Origin: a virus
DNA: 64,000 nt
Direction: 5' to 3' (one strand)
Virus record (IMG/VR): IMGVR_UViG_3300025133_000086
Span: 1 to 64,000 of that record
The notes beneath the pieces are model-generated. The model did no database searches, was not told where the DNA came from, and saw only the letters and a program-made list of their open reading frames with translations. How positions within the stretch are numbered: position 1 is the first letter of the stretch; each line of letters starts with the position of its first letter. Below are positions 25,829-36,654 of this stretch, piece by piece. The position numbers and the translations under genes are program-made.

Positions 25829-25834
25829 TATTTA
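25829..25834 (+). promoter_or_regulatory. TATTTA promoter-like element before the baseplate operon
   Basis: AACTATTTATAGG ends 19 bases before ATG 25854. Confidence 0.45.
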
Positions 25835-25853
25835 TAGGAAAGAATAAGGTTAA

Positions 25854-28800
25854 ATGGATATTAGTAGTTTATCACCAAACATCAGAGAAAGTTTACTCGC
25901 AAGAAATATCATTTCAGATACCGTTGAAGAAAACGGTCTTTCAGGACTGTTATTTGACATAGGTAACTTAGCAGGTATCTCAAACGGAACGCCAAATGTT
26001 AGACCTTCGGATAACTTAGAAGACATTGGTGATTTATATAAAGACTTATTAATTATCAATAATAGGTATCAAGGGGAATTAAGTGATTACCAAAGAATAT
26101 CCATTGTAACCACACCTAACCAATTTGAAGACGCTGACATATATAATACAAGTCCAGAGCCAGCAAATAGTCCAATAATTCAAAATAGTGAGCTAAGTAA
26201 GGAGTTCAACGCTCTTAAGAATAAATATCAAGGGTTACTACAGAATAATACAACCATATCGTTGGTTACATACCAACCCAGTGAAGAAACTTTCATTAAT
26301 TATGATTATGGTTTAGCTGATTTAGGTTCAAGTGAGGATTCAAAAGAGTATCGTAAAGACATTACAACTAAGAATAAATATTTAGATTTTGAAGCCCAAA
26401 TATTATCAGACATTATTACAACACCAATTGTTACGGATAAGAATTTACCAAACTATGCTGAAAGAATGTCTGGTATTGTGGGTGGTGGAGCCTCTAATAA
26501 CGCCTCTAGCGTAATAGATAACCTTTTAGGTGGTGTAGTACCAAATTACTCAGTTAGCGGCACAGACCCTCTATTTGACGTTACAAGCCTTTTAGGTGGT
26601 GGTAGAAGTCCTGATACACCAGAAACACCATTAGGTGTCATTGGTGCTGATAGGTTGGGTTTTGCGATAAGACAGAATGCCGCTTTTAACTTAATTGAGG
26701 AGACAATAGGTAATGTTAACACTAATCCAATTAGTTTATTACAAGGTGACAGCTTTATAGTACCAAATTATAGTATTACAGTTGCCAAAGGTGGGGGTGG
26801 TGCTGTATTGGACTTTGCGGAAAGGATACTTGGGTTTCAAACACCAGTAAGCCTTTTATCTACAACATCTTCAATATTCTCTTCTGAAAATCCAGTTGCT
26901 AATATTGAGAGGGGTAACAGTATGATTGAGAATACTGGAAAGGGTCAAGTTGAGGCATTATTTTTCAATTTACGTCAGAATTTACTAAGTTCTAACGATA
27001 TGAAAAGTGGTTACGCACCAGGTTTTGTTGACCCAAGAAATCCAAACGGTGGTATAAATGCTAATATATATGCATTTTTTATTGGTGGTTCAGTTATAGA
27101 CATTGAAAACGGTCCAGATAATAACCCTATATCACAAAGTAGCTATAAACTTGATGGTATGGTTAAAGATTCTGGATTCCAAACCTTAGCTGATAAAAGT
27201 TATGCTGTTGATAATCGAGAGGGTGGTACTGAAACAATACCGTTTACTTGGGGTGCATTTTCAGACAATGGAAACTCAAGCGTACATGATGTGCTTGGCG
27301 CTGTACAAGCACCTTCAAAGTTTGATAAGAAGTCGATATTAGGTAAAACTCAACAACTGTTTAATACTGGTGATAAAATGAAAACAATGGTTAACAAAAC
27401 TTTTATCCAACAAGATAAATCTGAGGTTAATTCAGCTGTTGTTAATAGTGAAGGTGTTAGTTATACATCTAGAGGTAGTAATAAAATTAAATTTAATGGT
27501 ATTAACGCCGAAACCAACCCTGAAAACATGTTTTTTAGGAATTTCAATTCGTCAAGACGATATGATAGGGTAAATAGATTACAAAAACATAGTGGTATAT
27601 TAGATAATGCTGGTACAAATGAAAGGAGAAATGTAGATAAATCAGTATTAGAAGATACTGGTTTCGTTAAGATAGGTCCAGATAATGGTGAGAAATACTC
27701 ATACGTTATGGGGGATAAACCAGTTAAAAAATACATGTTTTCTATAGAAAACTTAGCATGGGATGGTTATTCACAAAATTTAATTCCAGAAGAGATTGGT
27801 AACGGTGACCCGATTAGTGGTAAAAGAGGTAGAATAATGTGGTTTCCACCTTATGAAATGGCTTTTACCGATAACACATCTGTTAACTGGGAAAAAACCG
27901 ATTTTATTGGTAGAGGTGAACCAATCTATACATACAACAATACAACAAGAAATGGTACATTACAGTTTAAAATAATTATTGACCACCCATCATACCTTAA
28001 TAGTTTAAAGGGTGAAAGTGATGAATTAATAAGTTCATTTTTTGCAGGGGGCTTTGAGGTTGACGATAGAGTAAGGTCTAGGTTATCAGCAAATGAAGTT
28101 CAAGCTGTTGAGATAGAGATGAATCAGAACATAAGGGACGAAAATAATACACCACAAACAGAACCTGAAAGTTTTGAATTTTATTTTCCATACGGTGATA
28201 GTGTTTTGAGTAGTATAACATTCAATGGTTATGAAAATGGTTTAACTGGTACTACCGATATTGATTATAACGAAAACCCACAAGGTCTTAATGCTGGATT
28301 AGGTGATTATGAAGATGATGATGGTACCATACGTATTGATAACACTAACTATGGTTTAAATAAAGGTAAAGCTGAGGAGTCATTTGCCACTACGTTATCA
28401 GATGCTATGTACCAATGCTCAGCTTGTAAAGTAATAATAACCTATTACGGTGCTGCTGGTGAATCTGATTTTACTAGAACAACTAGAGGTAGTACAGTTC
28501 AGAGATGGTTCAAAAATGATATTATAACATATGACGGTAACGATATCGGTTATGACAGTAAGGGTAATGAGGTCAGTTTTCAAAGATATGAAGTTAAAGA
28601 CGGTGGTGCTATACCAGTACAATTAGTAGATACGTCAGGGTTCCCATTACCAACAGCAATGAGAAATATTAAAGAAGCCACAAAGGTTAGTGTTGAATTT
28701 AAATGGGATGCAAAAATAGCCGAATTAATGAACCCTAATAAGGTTGAACCAGAGTTAGAGGAAATAGAATTTAACTTAGAGAGGGGTATTAAAACTAGAT

Positions 28801-29915
28801 GGTATCAAGAAGCTATGTATTTTAAGAAATTAGAGCAAGAAGATAAGTTTACTTATAATTCTATAAGTGAAAAGATTGGTCATTTTCACCCAGCATTCCA
28901 TTCAATAACACCTGAAGGTTTCAATAGTCGACTTACATTCCTACAACAATGTACAAGACAAGGACCGACAAACTTTTTTACTGATGAGCAAGGTAATAAT
29001 ATTACAAACCTAAATAACGTCAGTAACGCTAAAAAGAATTGTAGACCTGACAATTTAGCTTTTGGTAAACCACCAGTGTGTATTTTAAGGGTCGGTGATT
29101 TCTATCACACTAAAATTGTTATTGACTCAATGAATTACAGTTTCGACCCATTGGTTTGGGATTTGAATCCAGAAGGTGTTGGTGTACAACCAATGATATG
29201 TACCGTAGATATTAATTTTGGGTTTATAGGTGGGTCAAGCCTTAGTGGACCAATTAATAGGTTACAAAATGCTGTTTCTTACAACTTCTTTGCTAACACA
29301 GAGGTGTATAGTCCACAATCAGATGTTATTGTCGGAGAATACCCTAATAAGGATTTATCCAGAGGGGAATATCCAACAACGTTAATAAAAGATAAAACCC
29401 AACCCGCAGATAGTGACGGTGTTGGTACTGATAACACCACTAATTCACCAGACACAGACCAAGTAAACCAAGCAGATACAGAAACTGGAGCTAATAACCC
29501 ACCAGTAAGTGATTCAACAGAACAGGGTGATATTGAAAGATTAACTATTAGTCGTGCTTTTTGGGATGGTAATACTTTAAACTTTGCGATAACTAGAGTT
29601 GAGGATACCACGGATAATGATGCGTTATCAAAAGACTACCAGATTTCAGTAAGGGTTGACGATAGTGATATTGTAACTATCCCTAGTGCTGTGGCAAGTA
29701 TGGATTATGCTAAACAAGGGTTAGATAGTGTTAATTTAGTTGAAAACTATGTATTAGAAATAACATCGGTTGAAGATTCTATTTTTCCTAATAACACCCT
29801 TTCTTCAATTTTAATTGTTAGTGAATTACCAGATAATATTATAACTTCTTTAAGAAAACTAACAGTTACTTTAGATGGTATTTCCACACCACTAACCTCA
29901 AATATAACAATCTAA
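25854..29915 (+). CDS. Large baseplate-associated protein
   Basis: The 1353-residue protein has a low-complexity N-terminal third. A central domain includes GKRGRIMWFPPYEM, NTSVNWEKTDFIGRGEPIY and RNGTLQFKIIIDHPSYL. Proteins that hold baseplate hubs often carry such GRGEPI...Y..T.R stretches. A later domain has PPVCILRVGDFYHTKIVI, then DLNPEGVGVQPM and VDINFGFIGG. The last 200 residues are Thr/Asp-rich linker and an Ig-like strand set. It is followed at 14 bases by a LysM/gp53-like gene and then the hub. It is a baseplate or tail-tip component; no exact T4 counterpart is identified. Confidence 0.6.
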   Translation: MDISSLSPNIRESLLARNIISDTVEENGLSGLLFDIGNLAGISNGTPNVRPSDNLEDIGDLYKDLLIINNRYQGELSDYQRISIVTTPNQFEDADIYNTSPEPANSPIIQNSELSKEFNALKNKYQGLLQNNTTISLVTYQPSEETFINYDYGLADLGSSEDSKEYRKDITTKNKYLDFEAQILSDIITTPIVTDKNLPNYAERMSGIVGGGASNNASSVIDNLLGGVVPNYSVSGTDPLFDVTSLLGGGRSPDTPETPLGVIGADRLGFAIRQNAAFNLIEETIGNVNTNPISLLQGDSFIVPNYSITVAKGGGGAVLDFAERILGFQTPVSLLSTTSSIFSSENPVANIERGNSMIENTGKGQVEALFFNLRQNLLSSNDMKSGYAPGFVDPRNPNGGINANIYAFFIGGSVIDIENGPDNNPISQSSYKLDGMVKDSGFQTLADKSYAVDNREGGTETIPFTWGAFSDNGNSSVHDVLGAVQAPSKFDKKSILGKTQQLFNTGDKMKTMVNKTFIQQDKSEVNSAVVNSEGVSYTSRGSNKIKFNGINAETNPENMFFRNFNSSRRYDRVNRLQKHSGILDNAGTNERRNVDKSVLEDTGFVKIGPDNGEKYSYVMGDKPVKKYMFSIENLAWDGYSQNLIPEEIGNGDPISGKRGRIMWFPPYEMAFTDNTSVNWEKTDFIGRGEPIYTYNNTTRNGTLQFKIIIDHPSYLNSLKGESDELISSFFAGGFEVDDRVRSRLSANEVQAVEIEMNQNIRDENNTPQTEPESFEFYFPYGDSVLSSITFNGYENGLTGTTDIDYNENPQGLNAGLGDYEDDDGTIRIDNTNYGLNKGKAEESFATTLSDAMYQCSACKVIITYYGAAGESDFTRTTRGSTVQRWFKNDIITYDGNDIGYDSKGNEVSFQRYEVKDGGAIPVQLVDTSGFPLPTAMRNIKEATKVSVEFKWDAKIAELMNPNKVEPELEEIEFNLERGIKTRWYQEAMYFKKLEQEDKFTYNSISEKIGHFHPAFHSITPEGFNSRLTFLQQCTRQGPTNFFTDEQGNNITNLNNVSNAKKNCRPDNLAFGKPPVCILRVGDFYHTKIVIDSMNYSFDPLVWDLNPEGVGVQPMICTVDINFGFIGGSSLSGPINRLQNAVSYNFFANTEVYSPQSDVIVGEYPNKDLSRGEYPTTLIKDKTQPADSDGVGTDNTTNSPDTDQVNQADTETGANNPPVSDSTEQGDIERLTISRAFWDGNTLNFAITRVEDTTDNDALSKDYQISVRVDDSDIVTIPSAVASMDYAKQGLDSVNLVENYVLEITSVEDSIFPNNTLSSILIVSELPDNIITSLRKLTVTLDGISTPLTSNITI

Positions 29916-29929
29916 TAATTTTAAAATTA

Positions 29930-30250
29930 ATGGCTTATTTTGATAGATACGAGAAGTTCAAAATTAATGGTACCGTTAAACCAATACCAGGTATAAAAAT
30001 ACCTATTGCTGGTACAGATAAACAAGTTTTATATAAAGCTGGTGAAACAAGGCTTGACAAATTGAGTCAAATGTATTATGATAATGGTTATCATGGGTTT
30101 TTAATAATGGCGGCAAACCCACAATACGGGGGTATGGAATTTGACATTAAAGATAGAGACGTTATTAGAGTTCCATTTCCATTTGACAGTGCTATTGAAA
30201 GGTACCTTGCTGCGTATAATACTTATATAAATCTTTATGGTTTAACTTAA
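29930..30250 (+). CDS. LysM-like / gp53-like baseplate protein
   Basis: A 106-residue protein with a LysM-type block: YKAGETRLDKLSQMYYDNGY, then HGFLIMAANP, and a final RDVIRVPFPF strand. T4 gp53 and tail protein X families have the same arrangement of a short Tyr-rich helix and a hydrophobic helix, and lie between tube and wedge or hub parts of the baseplate. It is tightly packed between two huge baseplate genes (14 and 11 bases), so it is surely part of that operon. Whether it is gp53 itself is uncertain. Confidence 0.6.
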   Translation: MAYFDRYEKFKINGTVKPIPGIKIPIAGTDKQVLYKAGETRLDKLSQMYYDNGYHGFLIMAANPQYGGMEFDIKDRDVIRVPFPFDSAIERYLAAYNTYINLYGLT

Positions 30251-30261
30251 ACTGTGCATTA

Positions 30262-33200
30262 ATGGCTACCAACTCTAGAATTTTATATGTTGACCCTAAT
30301 AATATAAATGGTGATGCAATAACTAATATACCAATTAAAAATGAGGACCTATCTATATTTGTTGAATTAACCACTAGTAAAAAATCTAGAAGCGTTATTA
30401 AGGATGGTACGCAGTTTAATGACAATGGTATTGATAGTAAGGTAAGTTTTATATCTGGAAGTCAATCTGGGCCTAATAAATGTGATAAGTCACTAACAAC
30501 TAGCTATACTGATATAAATACTACATTCCAAAAGGACGAGGACCTAGAAGGTTTTGGTATGACCGCAATAGATATATCGTTTGATACCGCTTATACTCCA
30601 TTAGTTAAAATAAAATTTATTGACGTCAGGGGTGGTATGATGTCTAAAGGTAAGGACTCAAAATATGGCGTATTCTTTGAGTTACCATACCCTACCTTTT
30701 CGTTAGTTATTAAGGGTTATTACGGACCAGCCGTTAATTACTGTTTACATCTGGTAAAGTGGAACGCCAACTTCAACTCACAGACTGGTAACTTTGAAAT
30801 TGACGCTGAATTTATTGGTTATACTTACGCTATGTTAACTGATTTATTAATTGGTTATATGAGAGCTATACCATTAACTAGTATTGGTAGTAAGGTATTC
30901 AAACAGGTTAAAGAAGAATACGACAAAGAAACGGGTGATATATCAAACGGTAATCAACTAGTTACGATTGGTGATATGTTGAATACCATTGCTACGTTAA
31001 TAGCTCAATTACCAACAATCAAAAACAATAGTGATAGTTTTAATACAGTTAAAGATATTGATAAAGACATTAAAATACTAAAACAGATAAAGGGTATACA
31101 TGGTGACTTTATTAGATTATTAAAAAAAGCTGGAAATGGTGATAATAAACTTCAAGGTGATGACACTTATAGTGTTATCTTATCACAAGACGGTGTTAAG
31201 GATTTAATTAACGCACGAAATACTGAGATTAAAGCGTTAATTTCCGAGTTAAACGATGATGGTTCAATAGAGGATTATTATGATAAAATAATAATAACTA
31301 CTAAATTAGAATACGATAAGGTTAAAGAAAAAAATGAAGACAGTAAAAATTACCTATTTAGTGCGACAACAACGAATGTCGACAAATACGTTAAAGGTGA
31401 ACCTAGATTAACCGATATATTAGACAAATTGAGTAATGCAAAAGACCAAGATAAGTATAAAAACGGGTTTTATGTTTATGATTATATAAGGTTTATTAAT
31501 AAACTTAATGACCATTTAAGTATTATTGATGTTACTAGAAAAGAGAAACTGCAAGAATTTTCCGATAATATTAGGCAGTTGTCAAAGACAAAATATAATT
31601 TTGACCCAACGGTAAAAAATATTTTTAGAATATTAGTGGGGGGTGCTGAGACATATCTTAGGTCGATTAATACTGTATCTACCCAAGCTGAGAGTAGTTC
31701 AGACCGAACATCTGAATTATCTAAATTAATATCAAACAGGGCTTTGAATGTAAAATCCTTTTCTGATATATATGGGTTTCCAGAATATAATGAAGACGGT
31801 GAAGAAAAATGGTTAGGTACTGTTGTTGATGAGAATAAAGTTATTGAGGTAAAATTTGTTAACGAGTTACTTGACTCTTTAATCGAGAGTCAAAAGCAAG
31901 ATGAAGAACAAACCCAGAGGCTCAATAAGGATTCGGCGTGGTATTGTGTCGGAACTGTTGACACACCTGTTGGTGATGACAGAAGACTGGTTCAGAATCC
32001 ATATAGGAATTTAATTGGCCCAAGTGAACATCCACATTCAGTAATGAGACTTTTAATGTATCGAATGTATACTTATTTAGGTTTTGGTACAGATTTAATA
32101 ACGGATGACACTGTAAAGTATATGGCTAAATTTGAAGCTAATAATATGTTTTATGGTGTGGTAAAAAAAGACAGTAGAGATTCAATATACACCAATTTTG
32201 ACACAAAGGATAAAATACTTACACACTTCCAAGAAGGGTCAGGTGAAATACCTAATTGGACTGGAAAACCAAAAGATAGCGATTTTAAAAAGGTGCCATA
32301 TGTTGTTAAACACGCTGGTGGTTTATGGAAATACGATTATATAAGTAAACCACCTACTGTAGCAAATAATGAAAATTATGGTGCTAGACAATATATACCG
32401 ATAAATAATAATTATGATGGTAAAATATTTAGAACCAGTGGTATTAGTAGACTTAAGAGTGCTGATGAACTAAAATCTAGTGTTTTATTAGATAGTAAAC
32501 TATTATATATTAGTAATTTTATAAATGGTAACACCCCATTATACACTGGGGGTACAAGTGATGCTTCTTTAGAAAAACTAGATGATGGGGCTAACTATCT
32601 TGAGATACTTAAATCAGAAGATTATACTTCTTATAGTTTTAACCTACCCAATGAAAACACTAAGACCGTTAAGGATAGCTATAGAGAGTCAATACCAGAG
32701 GATAAATCAATCGAGCAAAAAGTTATCGCTGGTAGAAATAAGAAATTAGATAAAATAGACCCACTAAAAACAAAATTTTATGTACCACTATTTGATACTG
32801 ATGTTGCACCTGGTGGTGTTAATGAAGATGAGGATATAAGAGATGTTGATGGTACTAATGACATCTCCCAAGTATTCTATTCAAAGACCGAAAAGGGTAC
32901 TCGTTTATCCCTACTTGATATTGAGAATGGTAAACTATCTAATTTTGGTCAAAATATGAGGTTATATTCACAATCACTTAAAGGTGATGATGTTATTATA
33001 ACAAAGCCAGAATTTAATCTTTCAACAAAAGTAGCGTGGCCAGCGGTTGGTCATAATGAAACTATATACAAGAAAACATCAAATGCTGGTGATTTTGATA
33101 TCAATACACTATCACTGTTTTCATCACCATTTTACTACGCACAAAATGCTACAGTATCTAACACAATTCTATGTCAAGGTTACCTATTTCTTAACACATT

Positions 33201-36200
33201 ACCGTTAAGAGGTATTGTTGGTGACTATGATAATAAGAATCCTAATTTATTTGATACATTATTTGATGGTAATGACGACCACCGAAGTAGTACAACATTA
33301 CAAGGGTTATTCACCAAAACGTCCGCATTTATAAAAACGCCATCATTATGGATAGCTTGGGTTGGGTCAATACTATGGAGATATGAATACTACGTTAATA
33401 AAAATGAAGACCCTATTGTTACAAAGGGGTTTTTATCTGGCTCAACGGTTAGTCCGCTGTTAGATGTGGATACATACCCGACACCGTTTGAACTATGGAA
33501 CAATACAGAAGAGGGGTGGTTCACTTCTGAAAAGGGTAAACCACCAATGTATCTATCCAATACAGACGAAAAAACAGTCTATAAAAAAGTTGACAGGACA
33601 CTATTAGGTTTACCTGAGAGTGTTAAAGGTCGGTTCATGTCATTTTTTATTGATTGGTGTGAGAAAAAATTTGAAGAGTTTAAATCAAAAGCCCAAATAT
33701 TTAATGATGATATTGTACCAGAGACAAATGATGGTGTAGCAGTATTCGATACTTGGCAATCAAGCTGGAATGCGGTTAAATTACTCACACCAAAACGGAA
33801 TAATGTGCCGAATCACCATCTACTATCCTCTAATTTTTCTGGTTTCACCACAAGTAATGGTCAATTAGTTGGTTACAACGGTACCACTGAAATAAATACA
33901 AGTATATCGATTAATCCGTCATGTGAGGGTAATATAATTAATTTATACCCAGTAATATTTAACGCACAACCACAATTGTGTTGGTATGTTTATAATCAAG
34001 AGGTTAACGTATCGTTACTCACAACCTATAAACGACTAATTAATGATGTATCGATAATCGCTAACAACACACCAAACATATGGAGAAGACGTGCTATAAA
34101 ATATAAACGGGAACCATTTACTATATATGACCAAAAAATTGGTATATTCTTAGAGTCATTTACCGAGGAATATAAAAGACTATATGATGATTCGGCTGAT
34201 AAGTCAAAAGACGATGGTGATGTTAAAAATGGTATATTCAATAGTAAAAACAACGAGTTTATTAAACTTAATATCTATCGACATTTAAGTACCATAAGAA
34301 ATAAATGGTTGGGTGAGGTTGACTCTGATAGTAGCATGTTCTACCCATGTGGTTATGATGCGGAAAGTAACTTATTTAGTAGGTTTAAATTCTTAGATAA
34401 GGGATTTAATGATATTGGTGACGACTTTTTATTAAACGCAAGTGTAATTTCTGACCTAATAAAAAAAACACCAAACCAGAGTTTTTACGATTTGATTAGT
34501 AATATACTAGCAAACAATAATTTTAATTTTATAGCGCTACCAACATTTGTTGATTTTACAACTGAGGAGGGGTTAGGTAATATTTTTAAACCTAGGTCTT
34601 ATGTTGACATGGTTACTAACGATAACAATACAACCATTGGACCATCATTTATATGTACATATGTTGGTCAAAACTCTTCACATTTAGATGTTTCGGGTTC
34701 TGATTTCCCAGATGATGGTGTATCTAGTTTAAACCCTAACTGTTCTACCTTTACAAAAAATAAACTATTCAGTAAACCAGATGGTAATAATATACCAGTA
34801 TTTGAGGTAAACTATGGACAACAGAACCAGAGCTTTTTCAAAGATGTTAATTTAGACCAAAGAGAATTTGTTGAGACTCAAGAATCTTTAATTATAATTG
34901 ATGAGTTGAGTCGAACTGGTAAAGATAACAAAGCACCGTTCCAATCTCAAAACCTATTCAATGTATACCAAACTAGAAGCTATAGTGCTGAGATTGAGGC
35001 TATGGGTATGCCTTTGATACAACCAATGATGTATTTTCAGCTGAATAATGTACCAATGTTTAGGGGTGCATATCTAATACTATCAACTTCGCATAATATA
35101 AAACCTAACCATATGACCACTAAATTTAAGGGTGTTAGGATTAAAGAAATTAATACACCATTAACTAAAGAGGTATTAGCACTTAAAGACTTAGCTTTAA
35201 CTGAAACTGGTGACGCTGATTCATTGAGGTATGATGTCGACACTAATAGTGCAAATAGAAGTAATGTTGCTGGCAACTCAAATATGTATCTTGGTGACTA
35301 CGAAAGTATATACTGGTATAATTACAAAGGGACTATAAAAAAATACGCCTTTGCTAATTCGGAGTTTGATAAACCATCAAACACTAAAAAGAACGGGGCC
35401 TATATGACCTATAACGAAATCTTTGATGAGGTGGGTAAGCTTACAGGTACCGACCCGATAATACTAAAAGTGTTCTCAGTTATCGAAAGTCGAGTGGGTC
35501 AAGATAAGGGTAAAGCACCTGGTATGAATGGTTTAGGATACGTTGGTGTATTTCAATTTGGTGTTCTAGCATCAAAAGACGTTTATAGTAAATTAAATGA
35601 TTACATATTTAATAAGATGCCAGACCTATCGAGTTATGAGTTTTCTGCATCAGTCGATACAACAAATAAAACTGTTTTAATACCTAATGAACAGTCAACA
35701 AATGCTACGATAAACAACGTAACCAAGAACTCATTTTTTGATGATTATATAAATTCTATTGCCGCTATTTTATTAGCCCAAAGGAATATAGGTACTGTTT
35801 TAGGTACAGACCCAGAGACAATTAGGGATATATATTTTGCACACCAACAAGGGCGTGGTGGTGCTAAAACTATACTTAATAATGTACTAACTGATATTAA
35901 TGACGGGTCGAAAACGTCAGGGAATATGCTAGGAAATAAACCATCAATTAAACCTGATGATATTATTTTAACTAATTATGGTTCATGGATTGCTGGTTGG
36001 AGTGGTGTTGTCGACAAAATCTATGAGGAAATTACTGGTACATATACACCGTCATTAATTGATTCACCACACCCTAATGCTGATAATTTAAGGAAAACAA
36101 TCGCGTCCCTAGGTTATACTGAAAAAGGTGGTGAATTAAGCAGTGGTGGTGACATATCTGCTAACATGGAAAAGTACGCCTCAGCTATCCTTACTAAGAT

Positions 36201-36624
36201 ACACCAACTATACCCAGATTACGGTATTAAAGTTACTGCTGGTAACGATAAATTTCATCAGAAACCAGCCAGTGCTAGTAGACATAAAAATGGTGACGCT
36301 ATTGATTTTGTCATTAAAGGTCCAAACAACGCTAGAATAAAAAAACCAAATGGGTGGAAAAATGCAAAAACTAATCCACCAGCTGTATATCCAACCTCAG
36401 ACGCTGTGATTATTGATAATGTTATTAAAGTAATCCAAGGTTACGTTGTTACTAATTTAAGTAATTTATCCTATTTAGATGAATATAGAGAACCATCTAA
36501 ACATGCTTCTGGCCCACATATTCATTTATCTTATCGAGCTGGTGGTGGGACTGAAGGTGCAAAATTTATTGCTCAGTCAGAGGCACAGCTTGATGCTGGG
36601 AACGTTATCCCTTATTATGTTTGA
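30262..36624 (+). CDS. Giant baseplate hub protein with lytic transglycosylase and M15-type peptidase domains
   Basis: The protein has 2120 residues. The N-terminal part (FELPYPTFSLVIKGYYGPAV, then NFEIDAEFIGYTYA) and a later part (MGMPLIQPMMYFQLNNVPMF, then FKGVRIKEINTPLT) look like a tail hub. Residues about 1720-1900 form a transglycosylase-SLT-like domain: catalytic-type Glu in SVIESRVGQD (E1742), GYVGVFQFG and AHQQGRGGA. Residues about 1985-2100 form a zinc D,D/L,D-peptidase of M15 type: SRHKNGDAIDF (H2008, D2015) and HIH (H2086, H2088). The two enzymes would cut glycan and peptide bonds of peptidoglycan as the tail passes the periplasm. T4 divides this between gp27 and gp5 and uses a lysozyme. 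Confidence 0.8.
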   Translation: MATNSRILYVDPNNINGDAITNIPIKNEDLSIFVELTTSKKSRSVIKDGTQFNDNGIDSKVSFISGSQSGPNKCDKSLTTSYTDINTTFQKDEDLEGFGMTAIDISFDTAYTPLVKIKFIDVRGGMMSKGKDSKYGVFFELPYPTFSLVIKGYYGPAVNYCLHLVKWNANFNSQTGNFEIDAEFIGYTYAMLTDLLIGYMRAIPLTSIGSKVFKQVKEEYDKETGDISNGNQLVTIGDMLNTIATLIAQLPTIKNNSDSFNTVKDIDKDIKILKQIKGIHGDFIRLLKKAGNGDNKLQGDDTYSVILSQDGVKDLINARNTEIKALISELNDDGSIEDYYDKIIITTKLEYDKVKEKNEDSKNYLFSATTTNVDKYVKGEPRLTDILDKLSNAKDQDKYKNGFYVYDYIRFINKLNDHLSIIDVTRKEKLQEFSDNIRQLSKTKYNFDPTVKNIFRILVGGAETYLRSINTVSTQAESSSDRTSELSKLISNRALNVKSFSDIYGFPEYNEDGEEKWLGTVVDENKVIEVKFVNELLDSLIESQKQDEEQTQRLNKDSAWYCVGTVDTPVGDDRRLVQNPYRNLIGPSEHPHSVMRLLMYRMYTYLGFGTDLITDDTVKYMAKFEANNMFYGVVKKDSRDSIYTNFDTKDKILTHFQEGSGEIPNWTGKPKDSDFKKVPYVVKHAGGLWKYDYISKPPTVANNENYGARQYIPINNNYDGKIFRTSGISRLKSADELKSSVLLDSKLLYISNFINGNTPLYTGGTSDASLEKLDDGANYLEILKSEDYTSYSFNLPNENTKTVKDSYRESIPEDKSIEQKVIAGRNKKLDKIDPLKTKFYVPLFDTDVAPGGVNEDEDIRDVDGTNDISQVFYSKTEKGTRLSLLDIENGKLSNFGQNMRLYSQSLKGDDVIITKPEFNLSTKVAWPAVGHNETIYKKTSNAGDFDINTLSLFSSPFYYAQNATVSNTILCQGYLFLNTLPLRGIVGDYDNKNPNLFDTLFDGNDDHRSSTTLQGLFTKTSAFIKTPSLWIAWVGSILWRYEYYVNKNEDPIVTKGFLSGSTVSPLLDVDTYPTPFELWNNTEEGWFTSEKGKPPMYLSNTDEKTVYKKVDRTLLGLPESVKGRFMSFFIDWCEKKFEEFKSKAQIFNDDIVPETNDGVAVFDTWQSSWNAVKLLTPKRNNVPNHHLLSSNFSGFTTSNGQLVGYNGTTEINTSISINPSCEGNIINLYPVIFNAQPQLCWYVYNQEVNVSLLTTYKRLINDVSIIANNTPNIWRRRAIKYKREPFTIYDQKIGIFLESFTEEYKRLYDDSADKSKDDGDVKNGIFNSKNNEFIKLNIYRHLSTIRNKWLGEVDSDSSMFYPCGYDAESNLFSRFKFLDKGFNDIGDDFLLNASVISDLIKKTPNQSFYDLISNILANNNFNFIALPTFVDFTTEEGLGNIFKPRSYVDMVTNDNNTTIGPSFICTYVGQNSSHLDVSGSDFPDDGVSSLNPNCSTFTKNKLFSKPDGNNIPVFEVNYGQQNQSFFKDVNLDQREFVETQESLIIIDELSRTGKDNKAPFQSQNLFNVYQTRSYSAEIEAMGMPLIQPMMYFQLNNVPMFRGAYLILSTSHNIKPNHMTTKFKGVRIKEINTPLTKEVLALKDLALTETGDADSLRYDVDTNSANRSNVAGNSNMYLGDYESIYWYNYKGTIKKYAFANSEFDKPSNTKKNGAYMTYNEIFDEVGKLTGTDPIILKVFSVIESRVGQDKGKAPGMNGLGYVGVFQFGVLASKDVYSKLNDYIFNKMPDLSSYEFSASVDTTNKTVLIPNEQSTNATINNVTKNSFFDDYINSIAAILLAQRNIGTVLGTDPETIRDIYFAHQQGRGGAKTILNNVLTDINDGSKTSGNMLGNKPSIKPDDIILTNYGSWIAGWSGVVDKIYEEITGTYTPSLIDSPHPNADNLRKTIASLGYTEKGGELSSGGDISANMEKYASAILTKIHQLYPDYGIKVTAGNDKFHQKPASASRHKNGDAIDFVIKGPNNARIKKPNGWKNAKTNPPAVYPTSDAVIIDNVIKVIQGYVVTNLSNLSYLDEYREPSKHASGPHIHLSYRAGGGTEGAKFIAQSEAQLDAGNVIPYYV

Positions 36625-36650
36625 TAATTCAAACTAATTTTGTATATTTG
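36621..36650 (+). promoter_or_regulatory. Host-type (Bacteroidota) promoter
   Basis: TTG at 36621-36623, 19 bases, then TATATTTG at 36643-36650 matches the Bacteroidota -33/-7 consensus. The next ATG (36655) is only five bases away, so the transcript would start at or near the codon. Confidence 0.7.
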
Positions 36651-36654
36651 CAAT

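Larger units (their letters stand above)
25609..25853 (+). other. Longest non-coding gap: G-runs and AT-rich direct repeats
   Basis: This 245-base gap begins with T7 and a TTGAC/TAATTTG region that is an imperfect host-type promoter. Next come two runs of six G's at 25674-25679 and 25685-25689 region (CGGGGGGATAAGGGGGGCC). Two 23-base direct repeats then follow. A TATTTA element near the end lies 19 bases before the next gene. Extreme AT content makes it easy to melt. Confidence 0.5.

Noticed and set aside
36640-36654. TTG start five codons before ATG 36655
   Set aside because: The TTG lies within the -7 promoter box, so it would not be transcribed.
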